Positions 51,743 through 61,574 of a stretch of DNA of 64,000 bases are shown here, piece after piece (position 1 is the stretch's first letter; each line of letters begins with the position of its first letter). The stretch is from UBA5239 sp040394635 (lineage in GTDB: Bacteria; Verrucomicrobiota; Lentisphaeria; Victivallales; Victivallaceae), in contig JBEBRW010000004.1 in the NCBI GenBank assembly GCA_040394635.1, forward strand, positions 84,378-148,377, read 5' to 3'. A model generated the notes under the pieces. That model did no database searches. It had not been told where the DNA came from and saw only the letters and a program-made list of their open reading frames with translations. The position numbers were made by a program, and so were the translations under genes.

Positions 51743-52636
51743 TCAATTTTCCGGGATCGGCAGCTCCGACATCTTGATTACATGAGGCGGATTGAGCTCT
51801 TCGAGGGACTTGGCGTCGAAGGTGCCGAGCACGGGCGGCGGGACCGGGCCCCGTTCGCGTTTCGACATGCTCAGGAATACGATTGTACCGATACCGCCTA
51901 TGACGACAACCGCAACGGCGGTGATGACGAACAATAATGTATGACGGATTTTGCGGTCCACATCCCGGTTGGTTTCATTGTCCGAGTCGATGATCTGTTC
52001 GATATTGTCCTCGCCGAGTCCGTATTCGGAGTGGCCCTTCAGCTGCTGGATGATGTCGTCGGTGATTTCGGCCGGAGCGCCGTAAAGGTCGCAGATTTTG
52101 CGCACATAACCGCAGACGAATACCGCGGAGGGCAGACGGCTGAAGTCTTCCGCCTCGATCGCTTCGAGGTAATCCTTGCGGATTTTGGTCCGGTCGGCCA
52201 CGTCGTTCAGGTCGATGCCCTTGGCTTCGCGGATGCCGCGCAGCGAGGAGCCGAATGATATTTCCAGCGGCGATTTGCTCTTGGAGAGCTCATCGGCCAG
52301 GGTTCTTGAGGGTTTGCGGGAGGTGTCGCCGAAGCCGGACGAGGAGGTCGGCGGCGGCATGACCGGTTTCTGAACTTCCGGCGCCGGAGCGAAATTCTGC
52401 ACCGGGGCCGGGGCCGCGGGCGGGGTTTCCTGAAAAATGATCTCTTCTTCCGCGACGACTTCTTCGAGAAATGCGGGCACGGGTTCACCGGCTGCGGAGA
52501 CGGCATCCGGTACCGGAGCGGCGGCAGCGGCGGGTTGGCTGCTGGAGGCTTCACCGGACATCACTTTGGCGGCTTCTTCAAAATCGAGCGGCAGCAGATT
52601 GTCTTCTTCCGGACTGTTTGTTTTGCGGTCTTCCAT
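51743..52636 (-). CDS. RodZ-like helix-turn-helix membrane protein
   Basis: 297 residues from ATG 52636, with GAGG six bases upstream. Residues about 125-195 are the RodZ-type helix-turn-helix (LRGIREAKGIDLNDVADRTK; IEAEDFSRLPSAVFVCGYVR). A membrane helix lies at about 232-255 (LLFVITAVAVVVIGGIGTIV) and a short tail is outside. Unlike usual RodZ, some 120 disordered Pro/Ala/Glu-rich residues precede the DNA-binding-like domain, and the external domain is very short. RodZ links MreB to the envelope. A RodZ-type gene after ftsK/spoIIIE is also known in Bacillus. Confidence 0.78.
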   Translation of the reverse strand: MEDRKTNSPEEDNLLPLDFEEAAKVMSGEASSSQPAAAAAPVPDAVSAAGEPVPAFLEEVVAEEEIIFQETPPAAPAPVQNFAPAPEVQKPVMPPPTSSSGFGDTSRKPSRTLADELSKSKSPLEISFGSSLRGIREAKGIDLNDVADRTKIRKDYLEAIEAEDFSRLPSAVFVCGYVRKICDLYGAPAEITDDIIQQLKGHSEYGLGEDNIEQIIDSDNETNRDVDRKIRHTLLFVITAVAVVVIGGIGTIVFLSMSKRERGPVPPPVLGTFDAKSLEELNPPHVIKMSELPIPEN

Positions 52637-52648
52637 CACTCACCTCAT

Positions 52649-55324
52649 CTATTCATTGATTATATCGTCAAAAACCAGAATATCACGCTTGGAGCCGCCG
52701 GCGACCGGCGGGCTGACGATACCGCGTTCTTCGAGTTTGTCAATAATTTCGGCAGCGCGGTTGTAACCGATTTTCAACCGCCGCTGCAGGTAACTGGTAC
52801 TGGCTTTGCGCTCCATGAGGACGATTTCCAGCGATTTCTTCATCAGGTCGTCGTCACCGGGCAGGGTGTATTTCTGGACCATCGGGGAGATGTGGGCGAA
52901 ATCCCCGATGTCGGCTTCGTCGTCGTCATAATCTTCGTCGTCACCGCCGCCGGCGTCTTCGGCTTCTTCCTTGAGTACCGTGGCGTCGAAGCGCTGCGGG
53001 GCCTGGGCGGAAACGAATTCGACCACTTTTTCGATGTCGGCGTCGTCGATCATGGCCCCCTGGATACGCTCGATGGAGGAGGCTCCGGGGGGCATGAACA
53101 GCATGTCGCCGCGGCCCAGCAGTTCCTCGGCCCCGATCTTGTCCAGAATCACGCGGCTGTCGGTGCCGGAGGTCACCTTGAAGGCGATACGGGTCGGCAG
53201 GTTGGCCTTGATCACCCCGGTGATGATCTGGACGGACGGACGCTGGGTGGCGATGACGATATGGATACCGGCGGCGCGGCCCTTCTGGGCGATACGGGCA
53301 ATGGAGGTTTCCACATCGGCCTTGGCGTCGCTCATCATGACGTCCGCCAATTCGTCGACGATGATCACCAGCAGCGGGAGTTTATCCGGAATCGGCTTGC
53401 CCTCGTCGTCGGTCAGGATCACGTCGCTTTTCGGGCGCGAATTGAAACCGGCGAGGTTTTTGGTGCGGGCCTTGGCCAGAATCCGGTAGCGTTTTTCCAT
53501 TTCATTCACGCCCCAGCGGAGCGCGATCGGCACTTTCTGCGAATCGTTGACCACGGGGGTGATCAGGTGGGGTAGCGTCTGGTACATTTCCATTTCCACC
53601 ACCTTCGGGTCGACCATGATCAGCCGGAGGTCGTCCGGCGAGAAACGCATCAGCAAGCTCATGATCAGGGTATTCATACAGACCGATTTACCGCTGCCGG
53701 TGGCGCCGGCGATCAGCAGGTGCGGGGCACGGGCCAGGTCGAGAATGGTGGTTTTGCCGCCGACATCCTTGCCGAGCACCACCGGGATTTCGGCCTTGGA
53801 ATTTTTCCAGTCCGGCGAATCAAGCAGCGAGCGCATGGAAACGGCTTCCGGCTGCTGGTTCGGCACTTCCACGCCGACGGCGCTGCGGCCGGGAATCGGC
53901 GCCAGGATACGCAGGCTCTGGGCGGCCAGCTGCATTTTGATGTTGTTCTGGATGCTGGAGACTTTCTCCACTTTCACGCCCGGCGCGAGGGTGATTTCGT
54001 AGCGGGTGACGCGCGGACCGGAGATTGCCCCGGCCACCTGTCCGTCGACATTAAAACTGTTCAACGTCTCCTGCAGAAGATTGCTGATATGGGCGATGGT
54101 TTCGTCGGTCTCGCCGCCGATATTTTTGCCGGGGCTGAGCATGGAAGCCGGGGGCACCACGTACTCGGCTGCGATCTTGGTGGCAGCTTCGATTTCCGGG
54201 ATGATATTATGATGCTTGGCGCCCTCGATTTCCTTGCGGGCCAGGCGTGGATCGAGTTCCGGGGGCAGGCCGACGGGTTTGGATACCAGCTGTGACGGCG
54301 GCGGATTTACCGGGAGCTTAGGCGTATTCGGTTCGACCTGAACCGGTTCCGGAATCGGGTCGGGCGTCGGGATAATCACTTTCTGCACCTGTGGCGGAGG
54401 CGGCGCGGCGACTGCGGGCTGCAGTACGACCGGTACCGGCTGCGGGGCGGTGACCGGAGCCGGGGGCGGTGTTTGTGGCTGTGGCGGCGGTGCGGACGCG
54501 ATGGCCGTGGGGGCGAATTCCGGGATCGGTTCGGGCTCCAACGGCAGCGGAACCGGGTCCGGGGCCTTTTCTTTGCGTGACTTGGGCGGCGGGGGCTGCT
54601 GTTGCTGCTCCAGTTCGCGTTCGCGCTGACGGGCGGCGGAATCCATGATTTTGCGCCAGATATGCCGGAAAATCGGCAGCCAGTCGGCCAGGAACAGGAA
54701 CACGCCGCCGCCGAGGACGAAGACGATCGCCACCACCAGCGTACCGGTGCCGCCGATGTATTTGCGGATAATTCCGGGGTCGCCGGAGCGCTCCGGCGCG
54801 GCCAGCCACTGGCCCACCACGCCGCCCGAGAGGCAGTGCGAGGGCATTTCGAGCCGGCCGATGCCCAGCGCATCGGTATAAGTCGCAAAGCGTTCCGGTG
54901 AATAAGCGAAAAGCATCGACGTGCTGACAATGATCACCAGCAGCGCCAGCACATATCCCTTGCGGGCGACCGCGATCCGGATATACGGACGGATGGCGCA
55001 AACCAGCATCAGCAGCACAATCGGGTAGACCGCGATCCCGAACAGATAGAAAAGCGTGGTGGAGATCCGCGCCCCGATGTCCCCCACCGAGTTGCGCACA
55101 ATCCCCATTTTGCCCCCGGCGATGATGGCGAAATCACCGGCGTCGTGCGAGAGAATCGCCAGTACCATCAACAAGGCAACAATGATATAGACCAGATAGC
55201 GAAACCGGAAAACAACTTTTTCAGGCTTCGGAGGCACTGCCGCTTCGACCGTTTTCTTTTTCTTGCTTTTGCCGGTTTCAACCTCAGGAGTTTCGGTTTT
55301 ATCTTTTTTCAGCCAACTGAACAA
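52649..55324 (-). CDS. ftsK: DNA translocase FtsK/SpoIIIE
   Basis: 891 residues. Four or so N-terminal membrane helices (about 45-220) lead to a Pro/Gln-rich linker (about 240-360). The motor has LLIAGATGSGKSVCMNTLIM (Walker A), LLVIIVDELADVMMS (Walker B) and RIAQKGRAAGIHIVIATQRP. The end RRLKIGYNRAAEIIDKLEER is the DNA-orienting gamma winged helix. It pumps chromosome DNA through the closing septum. It is 12 bases before the RodZ-like gene. Confidence 0.95.
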   Translation of the reverse strand: MFSWLKKDKTETPEVETGKSKKKKTVEAAVPPKPEKVVFRFRYLVYIIVALLMVLAILSHDAGDFAIIAGGKMGIVRNSVGDIGARISTTLFYLFGIAVYPIVLLMLVCAIRPYIRIAVARKGYVLALLVIIVSTSMLFAYSPERFATYTDALGIGRLEMPSHCLSGGVVGQWLAAPERSGDPGIIRKYIGGTGTLVVAIVFVLGGGVFLFLADWLPIFRHIWRKIMDSAARQRERELEQQQQPPPPKSRKEKAPDPVPLPLEPEPIPEFAPTAIASAPPPQPQTPPPAPVTAPQPVPVVLQPAVAAPPPPQVQKVIIPTPDPIPEPVQVEPNTPKLPVNPPPSQLVSKPVGLPPELDPRLARKEIEGAKHHNIIPEIEAATKIAAEYVVPPASMLSPGKNIGGETDETIAHISNLLQETLNSFNVDGQVAGAISGPRVTRYEITLAPGVKVEKVSSIQNNIKMQLAAQSLRILAPIPGRSAVGVEVPNQQPEAVSMRSLLDSPDWKNSKAEIPVVLGKDVGGKTTILDLARAPHLLIAGATGSGKSVCMNTLIMSLLMRFSPDDLRLIMVDPKVVEMEMYQTLPHLITPVVNDSQKVPIALRWGVNEMEKRYRILAKARTKNLAGFNSRPKSDVILTDDEGKPIPDKLPLLVIIVDELADVMMSDAKADVETSIARIAQKGRAAGIHIVIATQRPSVQIITGVIKANLPTRIAFKVTSGTDSRVILDKIGAEELLGRGDMLFMPPGASSIERIQGAMIDDADIEKVVEFVSAQAPQRFDATVLKEEAEDAGGGDDEDYDDDEADIGDFAHISPMVQKYTLPGDDDLMKKSLEIVLMERKASTSYLQRRLKIGYNRAAEIIDKLEERGIVSPPVAGGSKRDILVFDDIINE

Positions 55325-55438
55325 ATTTACATTTCCCTGGTATTGAAATTACAACACTAAACAATAGCCCGAAATCGTGCTAAATCAAATTAAAAATGGA
55401 AAATTCGAACCTTTTAGGACCGTCAAAATCCGGACGGG

Positions 55439-56713
55439 TCAGCTGAGTTCCCGGGCGATGGATTTGCCGTAGGTTTCGCGGAGACGCCAGGCGCAGCACA
55501 TTGAACCGGCGGAGAGCAGCAGCAGCGCGATGAATACCGCCAGGTACGAGCTGCGGCCGTACAGCATGATGCCGTCCGCCTGGATTTCCGGCTTGAAGAG
55601 GTTCATCAGGATTCCGACCGCGTTGCCGAGCAGCGCCACCACGATATAGGAGTTGAAGTTCATGAAACTGATGGCCGGGCCGGAGAGCTTCGAATGGTTG
55701 TATTCGTGCAGCAGCGGCACGGTGATGGAGGTGACGTTCGAGGCAAAGGTCAGGATGAAAAACAGCACCCCGATCATCGGCGTCCGGATATCGAAGATCA
55801 GCATCAGGCAGATCAGCAGGAACACCGAAAATACCGTGCCGGTGGTGAATTTGACGAAAATCCGCCGGCGGTTATTCATCATCCGGCTCAAAATGGCGAA
55901 AATGATGCTGGCGACCGCCGAAATCGTGGCCATGACGGAAAGGACCATCGCGGCGCTGGTGGAGGTCATCTGGCAGAAGTCCTCGAGGAATTTCTTGCCG
56001 ATAATCGTCTGGATCACATAGAACATGCCGAAGTTGATCCCGGTGTAACCGAAAACGAGAAGATTGTAGCGGACTTTGAGCACTTCGTAAAACGGCCGGA
56101 AGCTGATTCGCTTCTCGCGGTGGATCTTCGGCAGTTTCGTCATGTAGCCGGAGAAAATGAACATCAGGTAAAATGCGATCGACGCCAGGGCGATGATCAG
56201 CATCAGCGGCCGCCAGCCGATGGCGCTCACCCCCATCACAAACGGTGCATTGGCCATGATTCCCCCGGTGTAACCGGCGAACACCATGATCGACAGCGCC
56301 ACCGAGAAGTTTTTGTCCTTGCATGCGCGCTTGATCTCTTTGACCAGACTCAGGTAAATGGCGCTGGCGCCGAAACCCGTCAGCGCCCGGCTGAAGTACA
56401 GCCAGAACATCGAGTGCGACAGCGGAAACATCAGCGAACCCAGGCAGAACAGCAGCGCGCCGACCGCGATGACCCGCGCCCCGCCGTATTTCTCGATCAG
56501 CATGCCGATCACAAGCTGGTTCAGCGCGTAAACATACATGAACGCCGCCCCGAGCGAGGTGATGAATGGCGCCGAAACCTGAAGTTCCTGCTGCAGGATA
56601 TTGAAGATCGGCCCGGGGATCGCCGTCCGCTGGACGTTGGCCATGAAATACAATACCGTAGCGACCACGATCAGCATGACCCGGTAGTGGAATGGGTGAA
56701 GTTTGAATTTCAT
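55439..56713 (-). CDS. Major facilitator superfamily transporter
   Basis: 424 residues with 12 hydrophobic segments. The loop between segments 2 and 3 (GMLIEKYGGARVIAVGALLF) follows the MFS pattern G-x3-D/E-R/K-x-G, and LYFSRALTGFGASAIYLSLV follows. A basic loop divides the halves (KIHREKRISFRPFYEVLKVR). The substrate is not evident; the closest feel is to sugar/organic-acid carriers. It is a single minus-strand gene between the ftsK operon and the hemolysin III family gene. Confidence 0.85.
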   Translation of the reverse strand: MKFKLHPFHYRVMLIVVATVLYFMANVQRTAIPGPIFNILQQELQVSAPFITSLGAAFMYVYALNQLVIGMLIEKYGGARVIAVGALLFCLGSLMFPLSHSMFWLYFSRALTGFGASAIYLSLVKEIKRACKDKNFSVALSIMVFAGYTGGIMANAPFVMGVSAIGWRPLMLIIALASIAFYLMFIFSGYMTKLPKIHREKRISFRPFYEVLKVRYNLLVFGYTGINFGMFYVIQTIIGKKFLEDFCQMTSTSAAMVLSVMATISAVASIIFAILSRMMNNRRRIFVKFTTGTVFSVFLLICLMLIFDIRTPMIGVLFFILTFASNVTSITVPLLHEYNHSKLSGPAISFMNFNSYIVVALLGNAVGILMNLFKPEIQADGIMLYGRSSYLAVFIALLLLSAGSMCCAWRLRETYGKSIARELS

Positions 56714-56792
56714 GTTATGTCCGGACTCTGTTAATAGATATATTCCAGTAATATAACCCGTTTTGCAGAATAAACAACACGGTCTTGAAAAA

Positions 56793-57434
56793 TTATCCGA
56801 AGATCATCCATACGGCGAGGTAGTGGCAGAGCGCGCCGCCGAGGACGAAAAGGTGCCACCCGGCATGGGCGAACGCGTGTTTGCGGGCATAGAAAATGAC
56901 GCCGAGGCTGTAGGTCACGCCCCCGGCCACGATGAACGCCAGCGTGGCGGTCGAGAGTTCGCACAGCAGCGTCGGCAGGATCAGCATGCCCGACCAGCCG
57001 GTCAGCAGATACAGCGCGATCGAGAGTTTTTCGAAGCGCCCGGTGAAAAAGATCTTGAAGACCAGCCCGGCGAGCGCGAAACACCAGATCAGGATCAGGA
57101 GGACATTTCCCACGGTGTTATTCACGGCCAGCAGCATGACCGGCGTGTAGGTACCGGCGATCAGCAGGTAGATCGCGGCGTGATCGAGTTTGCGGCACCG
57201 GGCCCGCCACTCGGGGCGGCTGACCCGGTGGTACACGGTCGAGGCCGCCAGCATGAAAACCAGCGTCAGGGAGTAGAGCCCCACCGCCAGCTGCGCCTTC
57301 AGCCCGTATGGCGCGGCCCGGCAGACCAGCAGGATTGCCCCGGGGATGGCGGCCAGCACGCCCGCGGCGTGAGTGATGAAGTTGGCGAGCTCTTCACCCG
57401 GAGTATAAATGTGCGCCTGGGTTTTGCCGCTCAA
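56793..57434 (-). CDS. Hemolysin III family (PAQR-like) membrane protein
   Basis: 213 residues from a TTG codon at 57434 that overlaps the lipoprotein stop in a TTGA junction; no ATG lies near. EELANFITHAAGVLAAIPGA and STVYHRVSRPEWRARCRKLD then HAAIYLLIAGTYTPVMLLAV are the conserved parts, with seven membrane spans and metal-binding His (FITH; YHR; FAHAGWHLFVLGGALCHY). Members are integral membrane proteins of debated function, related to adiponectin receptors. GGAG lies 11 bases upstream. Confidence 0.88.
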   Translation of the reverse strand: MSGKTQAHIYTPGEELANFITHAAGVLAAIPGAILLVCRAAPYGLKAQLAVGLYSLTLVFMLAASTVYHRVSRPEWRARCRKLDHAAIYLLIAGTYTPVMLLAVNNTVGNVLLILIWCFALAGLVFKIFFTGRFEKLSIALYLLTGWSGMLILPTLLCELSTATLAFIVAGGVTYSLGVIFYARKHAFAHAGWHLFVLGGALCHYLAVWMIFG

Positions 57435-57802
57435 AATGTCAAGGTCTCCGCCTCTTTCTTCTTATTTTCCGCCGCTTCCGCCGCTTCTTCCGGCGTCAGA
57501 AAGGGGATGTATTTTTCGACGGCGATGCCGTTACGGACGAAAATATCGGTGAGTTTCTGCTGGAACATGATGGACTTGTCCGCTTCGCGCAGGACGACCC
57601 GGTCGTGGTTTTTCTTCAGATATTCGATCAGGGGTTCGATTTTCTGGAACCGCGGACCGTTGCGGACATAAAACGAATCCGCGTCGCCCTCGATGAACAC
57701 CACCGGGATTACTTCCGCCACCTCGACATAGTCGTCGTCCGACTTGCAGCCGGGCAGAACGCAGCAAAGGGCGAACATCAGTACCAAAGATATGAATTTC
57801 AT
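57431..57802 (-). CDS. Small lipoprotein
   Basis: 123 residues. MKFISLVLMFALCCVLPGC is a lipoprotein signal (lipobox VLPGC). The mature part has VIPVVFIEGDADSFYVRNGP and IEPLIEYLKKNHDRVVLREA, and a C-terminal charged helix (EEAAEAAENKKKEAETLTF). No family recognised. It is coupled to the hemolysin III family gene by a four-base overlap. Confidence 0.75.
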   Translation of the reverse strand: MKFISLVLMFALCCVLPGCKSDDDYVEVAEVIPVVFIEGDADSFYVRNGPRFQKIEPLIEYLKKNHDRVVLREADKSIMFQQKLTDIFVRNGIAVEKYIPFLTPEEAAEAAENKKKEAETLTF

Positions 57803-57884
57803 GTTTTCACCTGTTTTTCAGGAATTATTGCCAATATGTAATGAAATCTAACGATATTCTAACAGTTTGTCAAGGGAAAAAGGT

Positions 57885-57912
57885 TTGATTTTTTCGCGTT
57901 TTATGGTATTAT
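57885..57912 (+). promoter_or_regulatory. Putative promoter of the small helical lipoprotein
   Basis: TTGATT (57885-57890), 16-base spacer, TATTAT (57907-57912), about 65 bases before ATG 57978. Sequence match only. Confidence 0.35.
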
Positions 57913-57977
57913 AGTTAGTTATGGTTTGATGCGTTGCAAATGCGCGCATGAGAAGTATAAATTAAAGAGGTAGTAAA

Positions 57978-58220
57978 ATGAAGAAGTATGTTGTTGTGCT
58001 GTTGGCAATGGTCGGCGCGGCGGTCATCATGACTGGTTGCGGCAAGGAAAAAACCGCTGGAGAAAAGTTGGATAGCGCCACCACCACGGTCCAGAAGAAA
58101 GCCGATCAGGCGGGCAAAGATATCAATCAGGCCGCCAACGATGCGGGTAAAGCTGTTGGCAAAGCCGCCAATCAGGCCGGCGACGACCTGAAGAAAGCTG
58201 GCGATAACCTCAGCAAGTAA
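57978..58220 (+). CDS. Small helical repeat lipoprotein
   Basis: 80 residues with AGAGGTAG before ATG. Signal MKKYVVVLLAMVGAAVIMTG followed by C gives a lipobox. The rest is an amphipathic helix rich in Ala, Lys, Asp, Gln and Asn with recurring AGKDxNQAANDAGKAVGKAA-like units of 11 residues, like LEA or apolipoprotein helices. Such small lipoproteins are often stress-related and abundant; this is inferred. It has its own promoter and terminator. Confidence 0.82.
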   Translation: MKKYVVVLLAMVGAAVIMTGCGKEKTAGEKLDSATTTVQKKADQAGKDINQAANDAGKAVGKAANQAGDDLKKAGDNLSK

Positions 58221-58240
58221 TCTCCGTATTATATCGCAAG

Positions 58241-58268
58241 GCCCGGTATTTCGATGCCGGGTCTTTTC
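58241..58268 (+). terminator. Intrinsic terminator after the small lipoprotein
   Basis: CCCGGTA pairs with TGCCGGG (one G-U pair) around a 6-base loop, followed by TCTTTTCTTTT. It lies about 20 bases after the stop. Confidence 0.75.
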
Positions 58269-58276
58269 TTTTGAAT

Positions 58277-58387
58277 CGAAAATGGAAAATTGAGAATTGA
58301 AAATGACGGCAAGGGAAGTATCCCTTCGACCCTCTTTCGTTGATTTTGAGTTTTCTATTTGTCCCATACGTCCTACGCGTCCTATAA
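58277..58387. repeat. Dispersed AT-rich repeat and 9-bp GTCC repeat
   Basis: 58277-58306 (aatggaaaat tgagaattga style) resembles stretches at 41201-41220 and 46675-46706. 58361-58387 is GTCCCATAC, GTCCTACGC, GTCCTATAA: three units of the 9-bp family. No gene lies in 58221-58476. Confidence 0.7.
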
Positions 58388-58476
58388 AAAAATCGCCTTT
58401 CGCAATTTTAATTTCCTGAATATGTGGTATATTACCGGAATACGGATTTAACAGACCCTAATTAAGGAGATTGAAA

Positions 58477-59604
58477 ATGCAGGTACCTTTGCTTGATTTA
58501 CGTGAACAGTACGCTCCGCTCAAGGACGAGATCATAAAAGAGATTACCGAGATTTGTGACAGTCAGCGCTTCATCCTCGGCGACAAAGTTACCAAACTGG
58601 AAAGCGAACTGTGCGAATACTGCGACGCTCCCCATGTCTGTGGCGTGACCTCCGGTTCCGATGCGCTGCTGATGGTGCTGATGGCTGAAAATATCGGTTT
58701 CGGCGACGAAGTCATCACTACGCCGTTTACGTTTTTTGCCACTGCCGGGGCCATTGCCCGCGTCGGCGCCAAGCCGGTTTTCGTGGATATCGACGAAGCC
58801 ACGTTCAATATCAATCCCGACCTGATCGAAGCCGCGGTCACCACCAAGACCAAAGCGATCATCCCCGTGCACCTCTTCGGCCAGTGCTGCGAAATGGACA
58901 AGATCAACGCCATTGCCAAAAAGCACAACCTGATCGTGATCGAAGACGCCGCCCAGTCCATCGGCTCCGAATACAAGGGCCGCCGTGCGGGCAGCATGGG
59001 CGACTACGGCTGTTTCTCGTTTTTTCCGAGCAAGAACCTCGGTTGTTTCGGCGACGGCGGCGCGGTCAGCACCAATACGGCCGAACGCTTTGAGTTGCTG
59101 AAGATTTTCCGCAACCACGGCCAGGGCGGCACCTATATCCACAAATACGTGGGCGGCAACTTCCGGTTGGATTCGCTGCAGGCCGGTATCCTCTCCATCA
59201 AGCTGCGCGAACTCAATAAATGGCACGACGGCCGCGCCCGCAATGCCGAAATCTACAAGAAACTTTTTGCCGCGTCTCCGGCTGCGAGCCAGATTACGCT
59301 GCCCCACGTGGCCGATTACACCACGCGCCATATTTACAACCAGTACTGCATCCGGATCGCCGGCGGCAAGCGTGATGCGGTGCGGAAGTATCTGACCGAA
59401 AACAATGTCGGCTGCAACGTTTATTATCCGCTTTCGCTGCATCTGCAGGATTGTTTCGCCTATCTGGGCGGTAAAGCGGGCGATTGTCCGGTGAGCGAAA
59501 AGATTTCGCAGGAAATCCTGGCGCTGCCGATTTATCCCGAACTCAAAGAAGAGCAGCTGCAATACGTGGTCGCCGTCATCGAACGGGCCCTGAATCTGGC
59601 ATGA
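58477..59604 (+). CDS. DegT/DnrJ/EryC1/StrS-type PLP aminotransferase
   Basis: 375 residues from ATG 58477, preceded by AAGGAGA at seven bases (a TTG two codons earlier is too close). VCGVTSGSDALLMVLMAE, VITTPFTFFATAGAIARVGA, VIEDAAQSIGSEYKGRRAG and CFSFFPSKNLGCFGDGGAVS are the family signatures; the Lys in FPSKNLG binds PLP. It aminates a keto sugar nucleotide, probably for surface polysaccharide or LPS. Its stop overlaps the next start (ATGA), coupling it to an exporter. Confidence 0.9.
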   Translation: MQVPLLDLREQYAPLKDEIIKEITEICDSQRFILGDKVTKLESELCEYCDAPHVCGVTSGSDALLMVLMAENIGFGDEVITTPFTFFATAGAIARVGAKPVFVDIDEATFNINPDLIEAAVTTKTKAIIPVHLFGQCCEMDKINAIAKKHNLIVIEDAAQSIGSEYKGRRAGSMGDYGCFSFFPSKNLGCFGDGGAVSTNTAERFELLKIFRNHGQGGTYIHKYVGGNFRLDSLQAGILSIKLRELNKWHDGRARNAEIYKKLFAASPAASQITLPHVADYTTRHIYNQYCIRIAGGKRDAVRKYLTENNVGCNVYYPLSLHLQDCFAYLGGKAGDCPVSEKISQEILALPIYPELKEEQLQYVVAVIERALNLA

Positions 59605-61574
59605 GCAAAAACGCCCAAAATGACCGTAATTTCAAGTCGGTAGGGTACTTGCGTGTACTGCGGTACTGCAAGCCTTACCGTGGACGGCTGATTCTCGGCA
59701 TTCTCGCCGGGTTCCTGGTGGGCGGCTCGATCTTCAGCAGTCTGATGGTCGTGCCGCAGATCGCCACCGTGGTCAAACACAGTCTGAGTACGAATCAGGA
59801 ACCCATCAAGAACGCCGCCCAGGCCGAGATCATCATCGAAAACGACAAGGAACTCTCGAAGCTGCTCAACAAAGTGCACGGCTACGCGGAGAAATTCAAC
59901 CTGCCGCTCGAGGTCAGCCCCGCCGCCGTCAAGGTCACGTGGCCGGTCGAATTCACCTTTCCGGTGCTGGACGGCAACAGCAATGTCACCTGGCAGTTCT
60001 TCAGCATCTTCATTTTCATCTTCCTGTTCTGGTGGCTGATCAAAAACATCGCCACTTTCGCCAATCATTACTATACGCGCTGGGTCGGCGCGCGGGTCAT
60101 CACGGACATGCGCAACGAAATCTACTCCAAACTGCTGGACCAGTCGCTCAAGTTCTACGGCAGTCAGGACATCGGACACCTGATCAGCCGCTGCTCGAAC
60201 GATACCGCGGCCATCGAGCACTCGGTGTCGAACACCGTGGCGGACGCCACCCGCTGCCCGATCGAAATCGTCGCCTGCGCCACCGCCATCATCATGATGA
60301 GCTACCAGTACGGCAATTTCAAGCTGATTCTGCTGATTTTCATCGGCATGCCGTTGTGCATCCTGCCGATCATCATCATCTCGCGCAAAATCCGCAAAAT
60401 CTACAAAAAATCGCTGGCCAAAATCGCCGAAGTCACCTCGCGCATGCACGAAACCTTCACCAGCATCCTGGTGGTCAAGGCGTACAACACCGAGAAACAG
60501 GAAAAAGGCGTTTTCGAGCGGGTCAACCAGAAATATTTCAAGAACATCGTCCGCGCGCTCCGCTGGCAGCTGCTGATGCAGCCGCTGATGGAGATGGTGG
60601 CGGTCTCGGCTACGCTGGTTTTCTTCCTGATTTCCTACAGTCAGGGCGCGACGTTTACCGAACTGGCGGTGATTCTGGTGCCGGCGGTGATGGCGTACCG
60701 TCCGATCAAGGACCTCTCCAAGGTCATCGCCAACCTGCAGCGCAGCATGGCGGCGGCGGACCGTTATTTCGACATCATCGACACCGACACCGCGCTGGTG
60801 GAAAAGGAAAATCCGGTGGTCCTCGAAGATTTCCAGAAGGAAATCACCTTCGAAAACGTCAGTTTCTCCTATGACGGCAACCGCAAGATTCTCGACGGCG
60901 TCAGCTTCAAGATTCCGAAGGGCTCCATGGTCGCCGTGGTCGGCGAAACCGGCTCCGGCAAAACCACCATCGCCAACCTGATCGCCCGTTTCTACGACGT
61001 GACCGGCGGCAAAGTCATGATCGACGGCGTGGACGTGCGCGATTTCGAGATCAAATCGCTGCGCTACCATATCGGTATCGTGACCCAGGAGCCGCTGCTT
61101 TTCAATGAAAAGATCGCCGACAATATTGCCTACGGCTGTTCAGAAGTGACCCATGAGCAGATCATGGAAGCCGCCAAACAGGCGAATGCCCACCAGTTCA
61201 TCGTGGACGGCCGTCACCCGGAAGGCTACGACACCGAAGTCGGTGAAAAGGGCTTCAAGCTCAGCGGCGGCGAGAAACAGCGTGTGGCCATCGCCCGCGC
61301 CATCCTGAAAAATCCGCCGATCCTGATCCTGGACGAGGCCACCAGTGCACTCGACACCGTGACCGAACGGCTGGTTCAGGACGCGTTGAACAACGTCATG
61401 AGTCATCGCACCGTGTTCGCCATCGCTCACCGTCTGAGCACGATTCAGAATGCCGATATGATCATTGTGTTGAAGCACGGCCGCATCGTCGAAGCCGGCA
61501 CGCACCAGGAACTGCTTAACGTAGGCGGCACCTACAAGAATCTCTATGAAACCCAATTCGGCAAACTGTCCTGA
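59601..61574 (+). CDS. MsbA-like ABC exporter
   Basis: 657 residues from ATG 59601, overlapping the aminotransferase stop. It is a fused half-transporter: six membrane spans (about 25-370) with a large periplasmic loop (about 60-140), then the ATPase with VAVVGETGSGKTTIANLIAR (Walker A), GEKGFKLSGGEKQRVAIARA (signature) and ILILDEATSALDTVTERL (Walker B), then VFAIAHRLSTI. MsbA-type proteins flip lipid A core or other lipids; others export peptides. Envelope neighbours favour lipid export. Confidence 0.85.
   Translation: MSKNAQNDRNFKSVGYLRVLRYCKPYRGRLILGILAGFLVGGSIFSSLMVVPQIATVVKHSLSTNQEPIKNAAQAEIIIENDKELSKLLNKVHGYAEKFNLPLEVSPAAVKVTWPVEFTFPVLDGNSNVTWQFFSIFIFIFLFWWLIKNIATFANHYYTRWVGARVITDMRNEIYSKLLDQSLKFYGSQDIGHLISRCSNDTAAIEHSVSNTVADATRCPIEIVACATAIIMMSYQYGNFKLILLIFIGMPLCILPIIIISRKIRKIYKKSLAKIAEVTSRMHETFTSILVVKAYNTEKQEKGVFERVNQKYFKNIVRALRWQLLMQPLMEMVAVSATLVFFLISYSQGATFTELAVILVPAVMAYRPIKDLSKVIANLQRSMAAADRYFDIIDTDTALVEKENPVVLEDFQKEITFENVSFSYDGNRKILDGVSFKIPKGSMVAVVGETGSGKTTIANLIARFYDVTGGKVMIDGVDVRDFEIKSLRYHIGIVTQEPLLFNEKIADNIAYGCSEVTHEQIMEAAKQANAHQFIVDGRHPEGYDTEVGEKGFKLSGGEKQRVAIARAILKNPPILILDEATSALDTVTERLVQDALNNVMSHRTVFAIAHRLSTIQNADMIIVLKHGRIVEAGTHQELLNVGGTYKNLYETQFGKLS

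Noticed and set aside
59532..61070. A 512-residue minus-strand frame opposite the ABC exporter
   Set aside because: Shadow of the exporter; dominated by Asp, His and Arg without a recognisable fold.
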